35,000 nt of DNA, taken from positions 1-35,000 of the forward strand of contig LRSR01013312.1 of assembly GCA_001579985.1 (NCBI GenBank). Direction: 5' to 3'. The DNA comes from Hypsibius dujardini. Taxonomy: Eukaryota > Tardigrada > Eutardigrada > Parachela > Hypsibiidae. The stretch's first letter is position 1, and every line of letters begins with the position of its first letter. The translations under genes were made by a program, and so were the position numbers. Positions 21,433 through 31,275 of this stretch are shown here, one piece after another. Below the pieces are notes generated by a model. That model ran no database searches. It had not been told where the DNA came from and saw only the letters and a program-made list of their open reading frames with translations.

Positions 21433-22685
21433 CCTTTTGAAACCATGTGCCTTCGTCAGCGCATCCGGGTTCTGATGGTTAATTGTCTGATCTACAGACA
21501 TTCCCACGTTAACATGCCCGTCAGTGTGTCTGTACTACAAATTTCATCAGCAACACCATTTGGTTTATTATTATTCTCAAAATTATTATGCCATCGTGAT
21601 CATAGAAACACACACAATATGTACGAGTGCCTGTGCTTCACCTTGGTACTTGAATTGCGCAGACAAGGTAATGAATAACGCAAATAGGCACCTTTTTAGG
21701 TGCGGTATCTGCCTCTATGATGAATTATTACACGTACTATCATTCATAGAAGCGATGAAGCACCATCATTCATAGAAGCGATAAGAATATGACGCGACAT
21801 TCCCATCCCTTTTTTTCGCACCAGGCGGTCAGTTAACAGTGACCTCTCACCTTTCCATATGCGTGTCTATATGTTGTACTACAGAAGTGCTGTACCAACC
21901 CAGCGTGGGACCGCAATTCACGAGCCTCTTCGGGTATGCGTATAGAAATTAAAAATTGAAAACCCGACTACTAAATTATTAATCTCTCCATATAGTCGAT
22001 TGTTTTGCATTTTAAAGACATCAGGCCTCCCGTGTATGTAGGCAGATAGCCTATATGTATATATATATATGTATAACGGTAACACTAAATTGCATCGTTT
22101 AACTCGCCGGTTTTATTCGCTGAACTTGACGCACCGCGACCAAGGTCGCGGATACAATGGGGACAGTGAACCCCGCTGACTCGGCTCACTCCCCGCGGTG
22201 TGTTGCCGGGTTATCACGTGATCACGTGTCGTTAGAATATAGGTACGACTCGAAAAACGACCATTAATTGTATTCAATAATTAACCTAAACTGCCGGTGG
22301 GATGTGGGGATGTGGGGAGGTGTGCCCATTCAACCGGTTTAATGGTGGGTAAAATTCTGATACCATGCCGGTGGGATGCGGGAATATATGTACCCATATA
22401 TAGACGATATCTAACCATATATATTTTTATATGGCCAACAGGAGGTAGATCGATATATAATGCCTATGCCGATAGAATTGACCTTTAGTCCGACGGCGAT
22501 GGGGGGGGTGGGTGGGCTGGTCTTTATATAATGTCACCACGGGAAAGAGAGTACGAGTACACAAACACTTTCAAGGACGTTCGACGGCACCAAGAAGCAT
22601 CCAAATTTTGCCCTCAAATTGATCATGCAAAAAATTCAATCACGCTTGAGATTATACGGAAAACAGAAAAACATTCATGCATACA
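21433..22685. other. Non-coding DNA with small repeats
   Basis: No gene seen. CATTCATAGAAGCGAT is tandemly repeated (about 21740-21782). A (TA)n tract lies near 22054-22070. Two overlapping CACGTG palindromes lie near 22215-22229. GCCGGTGGGATG is duplicated (22292 and 22368). A G-rich run lies at 22501-22512. Confidence 0.5.
22213..22230. promoter_or_regulatory. Paired CACGTG E-boxes
   Basis: TCACGTGATCACGTGTC contains two CACGTG sites 8 bp apart, the core bound by bHLH factors. It is about 2.7 kb upstream of the second peptide gene. No functional evidence. Confidence 0.3.
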
Positions 22686-22687
22686 TA

Positions 22688-23648
22688 CCGGGTTCGGAAA
22701 TACTTTTGAAACAGATTTAAAACCGTCATTCTCGGTCACTACTGATCCCACTGCCACAATTTTTTTGTTGCAACGCCTGTCACTATAAGAATCCACTACA
22801 GACCGAAAAATGAAATTTTATCTAAACCCGGAAAATTTCAGACAAAAAACAATGGCAGACCCGATCTCGTTAATGGCTCAGGACACACCCCCATTCGATA
22901 CCAAAACAAATTCGTTCCGGAAAACCAAATTTAATTTGGATAGCTAGCGAAGCAAGCCAGCAATAAGGCAGCGAAAAAAACTTTTCATGCGACGTGTGCC
23001 TTCACGAAAGAGATACAGTGCCCAATAACGTGACAAAAATTCGGCAAGATTTTGTCATTTAAACTGATTGTTCAAAAGTGTTCTTCGCTTCGCGGTGCAT
23101 CGCTTCTCCGTGTGTTGCATGCTCGCAACCAGTTTGTTATCAGTCTGCTCCTAAGGTGTTAGGCTGCCACATAAATTAAATTAGGTTGAAATTAAAACGT
23201 GCGAAAAGAGAGAAACTGAATCGGAAAGAATGGGAGTCCAGATATCACGATTTAAAGAAATTTGAGGAGTCATCAAGATTAAATCCTTCATGAAAAACCA
23301 ACAGTGTGATTGAGCTGAGTTTGTGGCTCAAGGTAGCCTAATATCAGGCCTTAAAAAAACTCTTCTACATTTTTTCATAAGAGGAAGCGTGTAGCGCAAA
23401 ATTGGTTTGTTAGAGTTCCACGCGAATAAATAATATCATCCTTACTGCGCTGGGCCACAAACAATTTCCACCGGAATCCACAAAATATCACACAGAAAGG
23501 CCGCGACGAGTTTCAGGACCTACTTATGAACAGAGATTTTGTAGCCCATAAATGTAGAAAGAAATTGAAGTTTACATTTTCCTTTAATGTATACACTTTG
23601 CGCGCGTGGGCGTGGCAAAATTTGTCTCAAAAGCATTCCCGAACCCGG
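22688..23648. mobile_element. TA-flanked element with about 32-bp TIRs (961 bp)
   Basis: The left terminus CCGGGTTCGGAAATACTTTT matches the inverted right terminus CCGGGTTCGGGAATGCTTTT, and similarity continues to about 32 bp. TA lies at both edges (22686-22687 and 23649-23650). The interior has no transposase frame, so it is either a decayed or a non-autonomous element. Confidence 0.6.
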
Positions 23649-23721
23649 TACGTAAGTACGGACATTTTATGTAATTATTTATGTCTGTATCGCAAACTGT
23701 AGGAACTGATAGGAAAAGATA

Positions 23722-23776
23722 CGAAAGGGAAAGGGAAAGGGAAAGGGAAAGGGAAAGGGAAAGGGAAAGGGAAAGG
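23722..23776. repeat. (GGGAAA)n hexanucleotide repeat
   Basis: About nine perfect GGGAAA units in a row. It is not a known animal telomere repeat. Confidence 0.95.
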
Positions 23777-24027
23777 CCAAAAAATGCTTCGTCCACAGCA
23801 GCAAAACTCTTGGTCCGAGGGTGTAAGAAGGTTGTGTGTGGGAGAGTACTTACAGACCGGACATTGGTCAAGTAGCAAATGGCCAAACCATAATGTCTAA
23901 TTTCCAAGCAATGTACCAACCTTTAAAATCAGTTGAGTTTAGCAAAATTGCTGAAACCATCTTTTCGTGAAAATTCGGAGGCCGCACTGTTGCCATCTGA
24001 CGACATTGGGCCTTAACGGCTTAAGAC

Positions 24028-24333
24028 CCACTACAGTAATGTCGCGTAGTACACCTTTGGCCAGAAAAATTGGGACGCTCGATTTGTCAAGAGGCAATTT
24101 GTTACCACAAGGCTGCAGGCTGCTTCGATTTGAGGCGAAAATAGTTGGCCGCAAGACCACGTGTGCAATCTGTGTTGCCCAAATACGCAGTGTAATCTTG
24201 TGGCCAACTATTTCCGCCTCAAATCAAAGCGCTTTTTTGTATAGCCTGCAGCCTTGTGGTAAAAAATTGCCCTTTGACAAATCAAGCGTCCCGATTTTTT
24301 CTGGCCAAAGATGTACGTATAGGACTGCAGTGG
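24028..24333. mobile_element. Foldback element with about 130-bp arms (306 bp)
   Basis: The left arm (about 24028-24158) and inverted right arm (about 24193-24333) align along most of their length. Shared blocks are TTTGGCCAGAAAAA, GGGACGCTYGATTTGTCAA, ACCACAAGGCTGCAGGCT and GATTTGAGGCGRAAATAGTTGGCC. The right arm has about 10 extra bases in its inner half. The ends read CCACTACAGT and, inverted, CCACTGCAGT. Almost the whole element is palindromic. No TA duplication is visible. Confidence 0.85.
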
Positions 24334-24720
24334 ATTGAGCGGGAAAGTTTTTACACTGTCGTAATCGGTGATGTATTACGAGTTCTGTGAGCAGTTGATT
24401 TCGATCTGTGGCCGTACGGACCCGGTGCGAGTATTCATACTAAAAGTCATTCTAATCTTCCCACCCAATCGCGTTGTTAAGAAAAATCAGCAAACTGTGC
24501 TGACTTTGGAAACTCTGTCTCACGTGCGAAGGGTTTTCAGCCGTTTGACACACACGCTTGTTGTCGTTTACTTTTCGGTATTAATACCACCACCTTCATC
24601 ATCATCATCATCAACAACAACAGCCCAAACGGTTCTGTATTGACCAAACGTACACTGTAATACTTCTTAAGCACTGTATATCGCTAACCGTATTGTTGCA
24701 TTGCTTTTGTGGATGCGAAA
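24334..24720. other. Non-coding DNA upstream of DH31-like gene 2
   Basis: Contains a (TCA)n/(CAA)n stretch near 24596-24622. No gene is seen. Confidence 0.4.
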
Positions 24721-24886
24721 AGGAACTGACGAAAAGGAACTGGCAAAAAGAAACCGGCGAAAAGGAATTGGCAAAAAGGAACTGGCGAAAAGGAACTGGC
24801 AAAAAGGAATTGGCAAAAAGGAACTAGCGAAAAGGAACTGGCAAAAAGGAACTGACAAAAAGGAACTGGCAAAAAGGAACTGGCAT
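24721..24886. repeat. 14-bp minisatellite, about 12 copies, ending at a start codon
   Basis: Units read GGAACTGGCAAAAA or GGAACTGGCGAAAA with few variants. The last unit runs into CATAATG, the putative start of the second DH31-like gene. Because 14 is not a multiple of three, the three forward frames share one 14-residue Lys/Arg/Gly/Asn/Trp-rich repeat pattern that is not a protein. Confidence 0.95.
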
Positions 24887-24887
24887 A

Positions 24888-26277
24888 ATGAATCCACGGA
24901 CTCAGACAGCGGCGTTCTTCATGAAAGTCCTGATGCTTTACAGTCTGGTACTGCTGGTAGCAGATGCGGAAGGTAACAGTACCGTCTATCCCATTGACCG
25001 GGATGCCATACCCGCCGGCAGAGCACAGAACGCAACAAAAGAACATCCGAACCAGTTCAACATCGCCGGCCTGACTGCTGAAGGCCGGCGGACCGTGGAG
25101 TTTGCAAAGTTTCCAGGAGGTAGTAAAGGACTAACCGATATACACACATGGCCACAATTATAGGTGGCAGAGTTCGAGCCATCAGAGTGGTCTGACTTTG
25201 AGCCACTCTTGGCTAGAGCTTGCCGCTGCTTTCTCCTGAATCGTTGATTTAATGCTCAGCCCAGCGGAAAAATTAGATTGAGCAAGCTGCTCTAGATTCC
25301 GCCAAAACAAGTTAAATCAATTGATCAATTGAGTAAGGGCTGCATGGTCAGCAGTGGTCAAGAGCGAGTGCGCGCGGTGACTTAATTCGGCTCGAACTCG
25401 GAGCACTCTTTTTGGCTAAAAGTCTGCCACCTAAAATTGTGGTCATCTGTGTATGAGCACTGTATGTGCATCCCATACTCTGATATACTCCTATGAACGA
25501 AGTGTCAGCGATATAATGATTTTGAAATTTGATGTAAGTTTTTTATTCCTAACCTGACTTATATTATGTTTTAAAAACATTTCTCTATGTTTTAGGGCCT
25601 AATGTTTACAGAACAGTAACTCGAAAATGTAATAAGGCATGGTACAGTAAGCGACAGAATTTAATCTAACGAAGGGTCCCGGAAATGCGCCAAAGGGGCG
25701 GGGCAGGGCTGGAGCTCCGCTAGTTGATTGGTTGATTGTTCAAGTATCATCCCTTCCCCGCTCCTTTTGCCCATTTCCGGGACTCTCCATTAGATAAAAT
25801 TCTGTCGCTTGCTGTACAAGGAGGGTGTTTCATTTCTACAGCCATGCAATCCTTTTTGGGTCCTATTTCGAGCCATTTAGCTATTCCAGTACAAGGGGAC
25901 CTTTCTTAATTAACATTAAACATTAAAATATACTGTGCTAGCCATATATCCCGTTCAACAAAATTAAATTTGAAATCGATTGCCATAACCAAAATACTTT
26001 TTGAAGCGGGCGGGGGGCGGAGTCATGGTTATTTTTACAAACTATCGCAGCATTTTCAGTCCTGTGTGCGAATCTGCACTTAACTTCGCCCCCTGATTGC
26101 CAACAAATAATTGGCTAATTCCAGTGAATGCCAAATTGAGTTTGGAATACGGCAATGTGAAAAAAGTGCAATAGGACCCAAAAGGAGGTGCTTGTAATAA
26201 GGTGCTAGGTCCGATAAGGGATAGTCCACGTACCAACATTATTACCTATATTTGTTTTAGGTCCTGGCCGAAAGTGA
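24888..26277 (+). CDS. Diverged DH31-like (calcitonin family) neuropeptide precursor
   Basis: Two exons (24888-25119 and 26261-26277) encode 82 residues. The signal peptide lies at about residues 12-28 (MKVLMLYSLVLLVADA); the second Met at residue 12 (24921) may be the true start. The protein ends KFPGGP then Gly-Arg-Lys and stop, as in the DH31 gene at 18959. The intron splits the same Gly codon in the same phase, and the last exon encodes the same PGRK tail. Counting back 31 residues from the last Pro, Phe9, Asn10, Ala25, a basic residue at 26, Phe27 and GGP line up with the other gene. Otherwise the mature region differs. No dibasic site lies upstream: there is Arg45 (GR|AQN), and an internal Arg-Arg (67-68) could release an 11-residue TVEFAKFPGGP-amide. 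Family membership is well supported; the processing is inferred. Confidence 0.75.
25143..25451. mobile_element. TA-flanked inverted-repeat element in a peptide-gene intron (309 bp)
   Basis: The left end CACACATGGCCACAATTATA matches the inverted right end CACAGATGACCACAATTTTA, continuing through AGGTGGCAGA, about 33 bp of TIR. TA lies on both sides (25141-25142 and 25452-25453). GAGTTCGAGCC also occurs in both arms. It begins 23 bp inside the intron of the second DH31-like gene. There is no coding capacity. Confidence 0.8.
25645..25814. mobile_element. TA-flanked foldback MITE in the same intron (170 bp)
   Basis: The left end CAGTAAGCGACAGAATTTAA matches the inverted right end CAGCAAGCGACAGAATTTTA. 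The arms extend about 65 bp through GTCCCGGAAATG and GCGGGG blocks. TA flanks lie at 25643-25644 and 25815-25816. A CAG terminus with TA target is typical of Tc1/mariner derivatives. Confidence 0.85.
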
Positions 26278-27308
26278 CGATGACGACCGCTTCAGCGAAC
26301 CATCACATTGCCCGCCATTTTTCAAGAGCTTTGGTGTCGACTTTTTCGACCTTGCCTATACAATAGGTGTAATATACTGTAGATATTGTATAGATTTTGT
26401 ACATTACCCAGTTCATCGAGGTTTGTGAATCGTGCAGCGTACTTTGTCTATGTGTCTTTTGCATCATTCCGTTTGGCTCGTATTTTAATAGACTGTCGTA
26501 AGTCATAAAATTTTGACAGATGATGTGTCTTCATACAGTCGAGCCAGACGCCCTATGTCGCTCACAGTCCTTTTCCAAATTAGCCACATAATTTTTGCCG
26601 ACCAACATTTATGTGCCAATTATAAATTTGCCCTGTGATTTTTTGCCAGTGAACGCGAACAATTTAAAAAGAAAAAGCAATCTCATCTCTACACGGATCT
26701 GCATCATTGTTGTTTTTACAGTTTCATCGATTTGCGGCTGGTTTTCACATTGGATTTATTTTACGTTCATTCAATCAGCATTTGAAGCCTCCAATTAAAT
26801 AAGTCACAGTAAATTTAGTAAGGGGGCACGTATGCGGAACGCTTTATCTTTTTCCCACAGTGGCAATTGACCGTTAGTACGTGGGGGGGGGGCGGGAGCA
26901 AATTTTTTTCGGCTTTTTACATGTTAAAGCTTGCCATCCCCTGTGGGCCGAGCTCAATCCGCTACTGTTTTCTCACATGAACGACGCAGAGGATTGCAGA
27001 GGGCATTATGTTGCAGATTGTGCTAAACCGGCGAGCCAATGCGATGACAGCGCCTCTATGGTGGGATTTTACTTACCCTTGATGCTAATTGGATCATTTA
27101 GTTTTTGTTTGTTTATGTTTCCCGTAACTTCCTTTCAATTCTAGCAGCGCTTTCATCGAGGTACTTAAGTCTTCTCCTTCATTTGAAACCAATTAATTGT
27201 TGAACAAACATCTCGAACTTCCGATTCGAGGTGCGCCATTTCAAGAAGGAATGTGAAGAAACTCTCAGCTGAACAGTCAGTGTTGGGGAACAAGGCTTGA
27301 AAAACAGA
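26278..27308. other. Non-coding DNA
   Basis: No recognised gene. A frame at about 26930-27144 containing FSHMNDAEDCRGHYVADC and a hydrophobic tail has no family I can name and no clear splice sites. I do not call it. Confidence 0.4.
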
Positions 27309-27620
27309 CTAGGACACAAAGCTGGTCTTTCCCAGAGACTGGTCAATCACCTTGGCTAACACGTCTTGCGTCCCACCGACGGTCGACACGGAGAAACGCT
27401 TCTGAGAGGCTGCATCCGTTCTACCAGGCTCCAATGTTTGCTGCAGGACGCTCCATAATTCCGAATTGACAGCGATAACTGGCACGGTAAAGTTCGTTCA
27501 GTCAATATAAAACAGCTCAATGGCATCACAAGCTCCGGTCTCTTAAATTGCATGATTAAATAGACGTGCTTGCCCAACATAAACTTCGGCTTGAGCATGA
27601 GTGCCTGGAGATGATTATGG
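27309..27620 (-). pseudogene. Decayed coding remnant of unknown family
   Basis: On the minus strand, 27497-27309 gives 62 clean codons: TNFTVPVIAVNSELWSVL, then QQTLEPGRTDAASQKRF, then SVSTVGGTQDVLAKVIDQ, then SLGKTSFVS and a stop. The composition looks like a real protein C-terminus. The same frame continues upstream with coding-like AQAEVYVGQARLFNHAI and ETGACDAIELFYID, but stops interrupt it at two places. It is either an inactivated gene or exons whose splice sites I cannot see. I do not recognise the family. Confidence 0.4.
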
Positions 27621-28903
27621 AATTTGGAGATGAGAATATTACAGTCAGCAATATTGTTTCGTAAAATACTATTAACTAGCGTGAGAAGTGAACAGTATAC
27701 GGAGCGGTGAAATGTACCCTCTGATAGCACCTGCAAAAACAATGGCAAAGATGAATCGCTTTATGTCTGCTGTGATTCCCGGGACTGTTGCTCTTCGGAG
27801 TCCGCTGAAGAAGTCTTACATCTTAAGTAAAAGATATGAGTGTTTACCGTGAATTATATATAAGTATATATATAAATATACATATTCCCTCAGGCTTTTG
27901 AATCGTTATGCGCATGGTATGTCCTGTTGCGGTTCTTAGCAACTCAGCATGATTTAATTGCCCTTAGTAACTTCGTACAAACGGCAACAAGACGCACAAA
28001 ACGATGCTGTGCTGACTGACAGTAAAGAACCCTCTTATGGTTCAGACATATCCAAATAAAATTACGCAACAATTCTTTCATTCATTCTTTCTTACAATAT
28101 TACAAGCACCACTGTCTTTTAAGTGGGTAATAAAGTGGGGGGGGGGGTGTGGTAAGGCAAGGCAAGTCACAAAAGGAATTTGAAAGAAAATTTTAAGCAA
28201 GTTGCAAAAGTGAATTTAGGACAATTATTTGGGCACTAAATGTTAAGAGGAGAAAGCCACAACAAATAGCTTCTTTGTGCGCCACCAATTTTTTCCCTGA
28301 TCCCTTTTAATATTTTTTGCTTAACATAAGATTCTCAACTGTTTGAAACCATTACTAGTTTACCTCAAACTTTTTGTCATTATGAAAATTATCTAAGGTG
28401 GCTGAATGGGGGAAATCCGGCGCACGTGCAACTCAAGCGGAATCTATCTCAAATCTATCTTAAAACTTGAGGGGAGCCACTTAATTACCCAGACCACCTA
28501 AACGAGGACAATCATCCCGAGAGAACTGGTACTCGCCAGGTGACAATTGAACGGCCTCAAGTTCTGTGATTAATATCGGATTAAAGGGGAATCCACTATA
28601 AGTATGGTGCATAGCCCTGAAAAAGTTGTTTAGGAGTGATTTCTTGCAGAAGATTGGCAAAACTCTATCCGACCTCATCGCACTCATATGCACAAAAATA
28701 ACTTGTCACGAGCAGTGGCATGAGCATCGATGCATGCTGCTGAGTTTGAAGGCAAGGTGCAGACTTCCAAATGCGTCACTGCGTTACATGCTTTCGTTGG
28801 TTAAAATTCGCGGTCGATCATTCTCAAGACAAGTTCCTTGCGTACCGAGTCTAAAGTTCTCCCTGACATTAAAGGTGAATCCAAGAGTTCACGCTGCTTA
28901 ATC
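27621..28903. other. Intergenic DNA upstream of the GPCR gene
   Basis: No gene recognised. A poly-G run lies at 28137-28147. AT-rich stretches lie near 27855-27890 and 28300-28400. Confidence 0.45.
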
Positions 28904-31275
28904 ATGTCTACCAGTCTTGAGTTTGATCTTGCCCCCAAAGTCAGCATGACCTTTAACATTACGACCTTTAACGAAACCCTTAATAACGCAACCACCGATA
29001 TTCCCGTGTGGAATAGCAGTTCAAGTCTATTTCTTTTTGTCTGCATTGTGGGTGCAGTTGGCAATGGCGCGACTCTGCTCCTCATCCTAACCGACCGACG
29101 ACTTCGTATTGCGCCCTTTCACGTCTACGTCATTAACCTGTTGTTTACTAATTTTGCTTCTTCTTTGATGCAATACCCCTTCGCCGTGTACATCTCCCTC
29201 TATGACCGTCACGACGGCATCATACGATGGTGAGTATTATTTCGACAGCCTGTCTAGCGGATCCTCGCCGGAGAAGGTAGTGTAATCGCTTATAGCAGCG
29301 CAGTCGTAGACGAGAAGGTTACACCCGAAATCGAAAAAGTGTACGTCCCAAAATCCATCTCTGGGCTTATTGGCCGATTGAAAGGGTGCGTAGGCATACC
29401 ACGCTCTCGATTCGCCTTGTTCCTAACTTTCGACTGCAGGTAGAGGGGAAGAAAGCGCAGAGATGCAGATACGATTTTTGGGAAAAGGCAATTTAAAGTT
29501 GACGTTTGATTGACGGAGTGAAAGACCAAACTAAGGCAACTGTTTATGAGCCGAGGCGATGCAGCCGTGTTGCAAAATGCCGTGGCCTGCGTTAGAACTG
29601 GCGAATAAATTTGTGGCGCTACATCAACTACAAGATGTCCTAACCTAAGTGACAATCATCTGAATAATCACTAAAGCATGGACCTTTGGACAATCAAAAG
29701 TGGCCCCTGTCCAACGGGGATCTGCTCAGAGCTGGTGTTGTGAGATGGGAAATTGTGCTAACTAATGGGATGGCATACTTATTGTCATCCAATTGAGCTG
29801 GTCATTGGAAATTCACACTACTTCTAACCTTGACTATTGATTTGTTTTTCATACTGGTACAGGTATTTGGGAAAGCCGACTTGCGACTTTTATATGACCG
29901 TCGAGGATTTCACCTCAGCGGGTGTGATGACTTCTCACACCTTCATGGCGTTCACGCGGTTTTGGGCCATCATGTTTCCTCTGTCCTTCCGCAATCACCA
30001 TACCCTGCGCTTCGCTTGCATCATCACCGGCGTCCTCTGGCTCTTGACCTGCGCCACGGTCGGTTTATTTGCTGCCCTTGGCGTGTATTTCCGACAGGAC
30101 GTCGATAACAAGGGCTGCTTCTTCGTTAGTTATCCCGATTATCCTGGACTGCTGGTTTACGGCACCATCGTCACCGCAGTCATGTATGGCTTACCCATGA
30201 TCTTCATGGTGGGCTCCATCCCCGTTATCATTGCAATTAAAGTCAGAAAATCCCGTGCAGCACATCGTCGGATTACGGACGCTCGTGAACAGCCAGTCCC
30301 CCCTATTGTTGGTACTGGGCGGCATATTGGGGTGGTGATTGGGGAGCCCAGGCCACCAGGTAAGGTCAATATTTGTTATAGTTAACTATGGTCCTTCAAC
30401 TGTTTGAATTAAATTATTTTGTGGAATAAAAAAATTAATTTAGGCTTTTTAAAGATTTTGGCAATGACGGTTACATATAAAGGACCATTTTTTTGCTGAT
30501 AGCTGTGGTGATGCTTGTCCAACAGAACAGTGAACGTTTTTGGTTATCATCATGTCCATATACCCCAGTACGAGATAGCAGAAGTACCTTGAGGTCAATG
30601 AAGAGTGAAAAGACAAAATGGAAACAGATATTCGTAGTCCGTCAGGGAGGCTACGCAATTCGGGCTATGTAGCGTCCCGTCAGTGATTGACCCGTCAGTG
30701 AGACTCTGGCCGATCTCTGACCTAATCTGATGGCTATAGTATCAGAGGCGCATTTAGGTTTGGTAAAGTGGTAGACGAAGATATGCCCATAGGCATATTT
30801 GCTTACCCGATAGAGCTACAAATATAAGCATTGATCCTAATTGATTGCTAAACAATTATTTTGACGGCAACTCGGTGACTAATTTTTTAATCAAACAATA
30901 GTTTAATGGGCGACAAAAAATAATGTGGTATTCTGCGTAGGTGAGCGGCCAGCTGGCAGGCCGTTAGCTGCTCGGACGGAGGAGCAGGCGCGCCTACGAC
31001 ACCAGAACCGCGACGCGTTTGCTACGCTGGTCCTGCTAACCTCCAGCGTGACCATTTTCTGCGGGCCGCTGACAGGCTGCATGCTTCTCACTACCATCCT
31101 ACCGAGTTTCTGGGATCAAACTTGGTACGAAGTCGGTTTACATATGTACGCACTGCAGTCCGTTTGCGATCCGTTTCTGTTCGTCTGGGCCTTGGTACCG
31201 CTGCGTCGTGCATTCAATGCAATTATTTTGCGGTGGCGTGGGCGTGAGATTCGGGTCCAGCAAGCGGCTCAATGA
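28904..31275 (+). CDS. Class A (rhodopsin-like) G-protein-coupled receptor
   Basis: Exons 28904-29229, 29863-30359 and 30941-31275 encode 385 residues. The N-terminus has four N-glycosylation sequons (Asn18, 23, 28, 37) and no obvious signal peptide. TM1 (about 42-63) has the GN pair with Asn54; TM2 is about 73-98. W-YLG leads to Cys116, which probably pairs with Cys194 in the second extracellular loop. TM3 ends TRF (140-142) instead of DRY. Trp168 sits in TM4. The third intracellular loop is basic. TM6 has CGPL (315-318) instead of CWxP, and TM7 has DPFLFV (351-356) instead of NPxxY. Introns are 633 and 581 bp, both GT-AG. The start codon is the first ATG of this frame. Ligand unknown; a peptide, amine or chemosensory role cannot be told from sequence. 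A lineage-expanded orphan group is likely. Confidence 0.88.

Noticed and set aside
24667-25046. Frames with KRNWQKG or QFLFASSF repeats
   Set aside because: They come from the 14-bp minisatellite upstream of the second peptide gene.
26881-27144. Frame with FSHMNDAEDCRGHYVADC and a hydrophobic tail
   Set aside because: No splice context, start or family similarity. It is short enough to be chance.
29290-29655. Minus-strand frame of 121 codons in GPCR intron 1
   Set aside because: No motifs, and it lies within a well-supported intron of a plus-strand gene.
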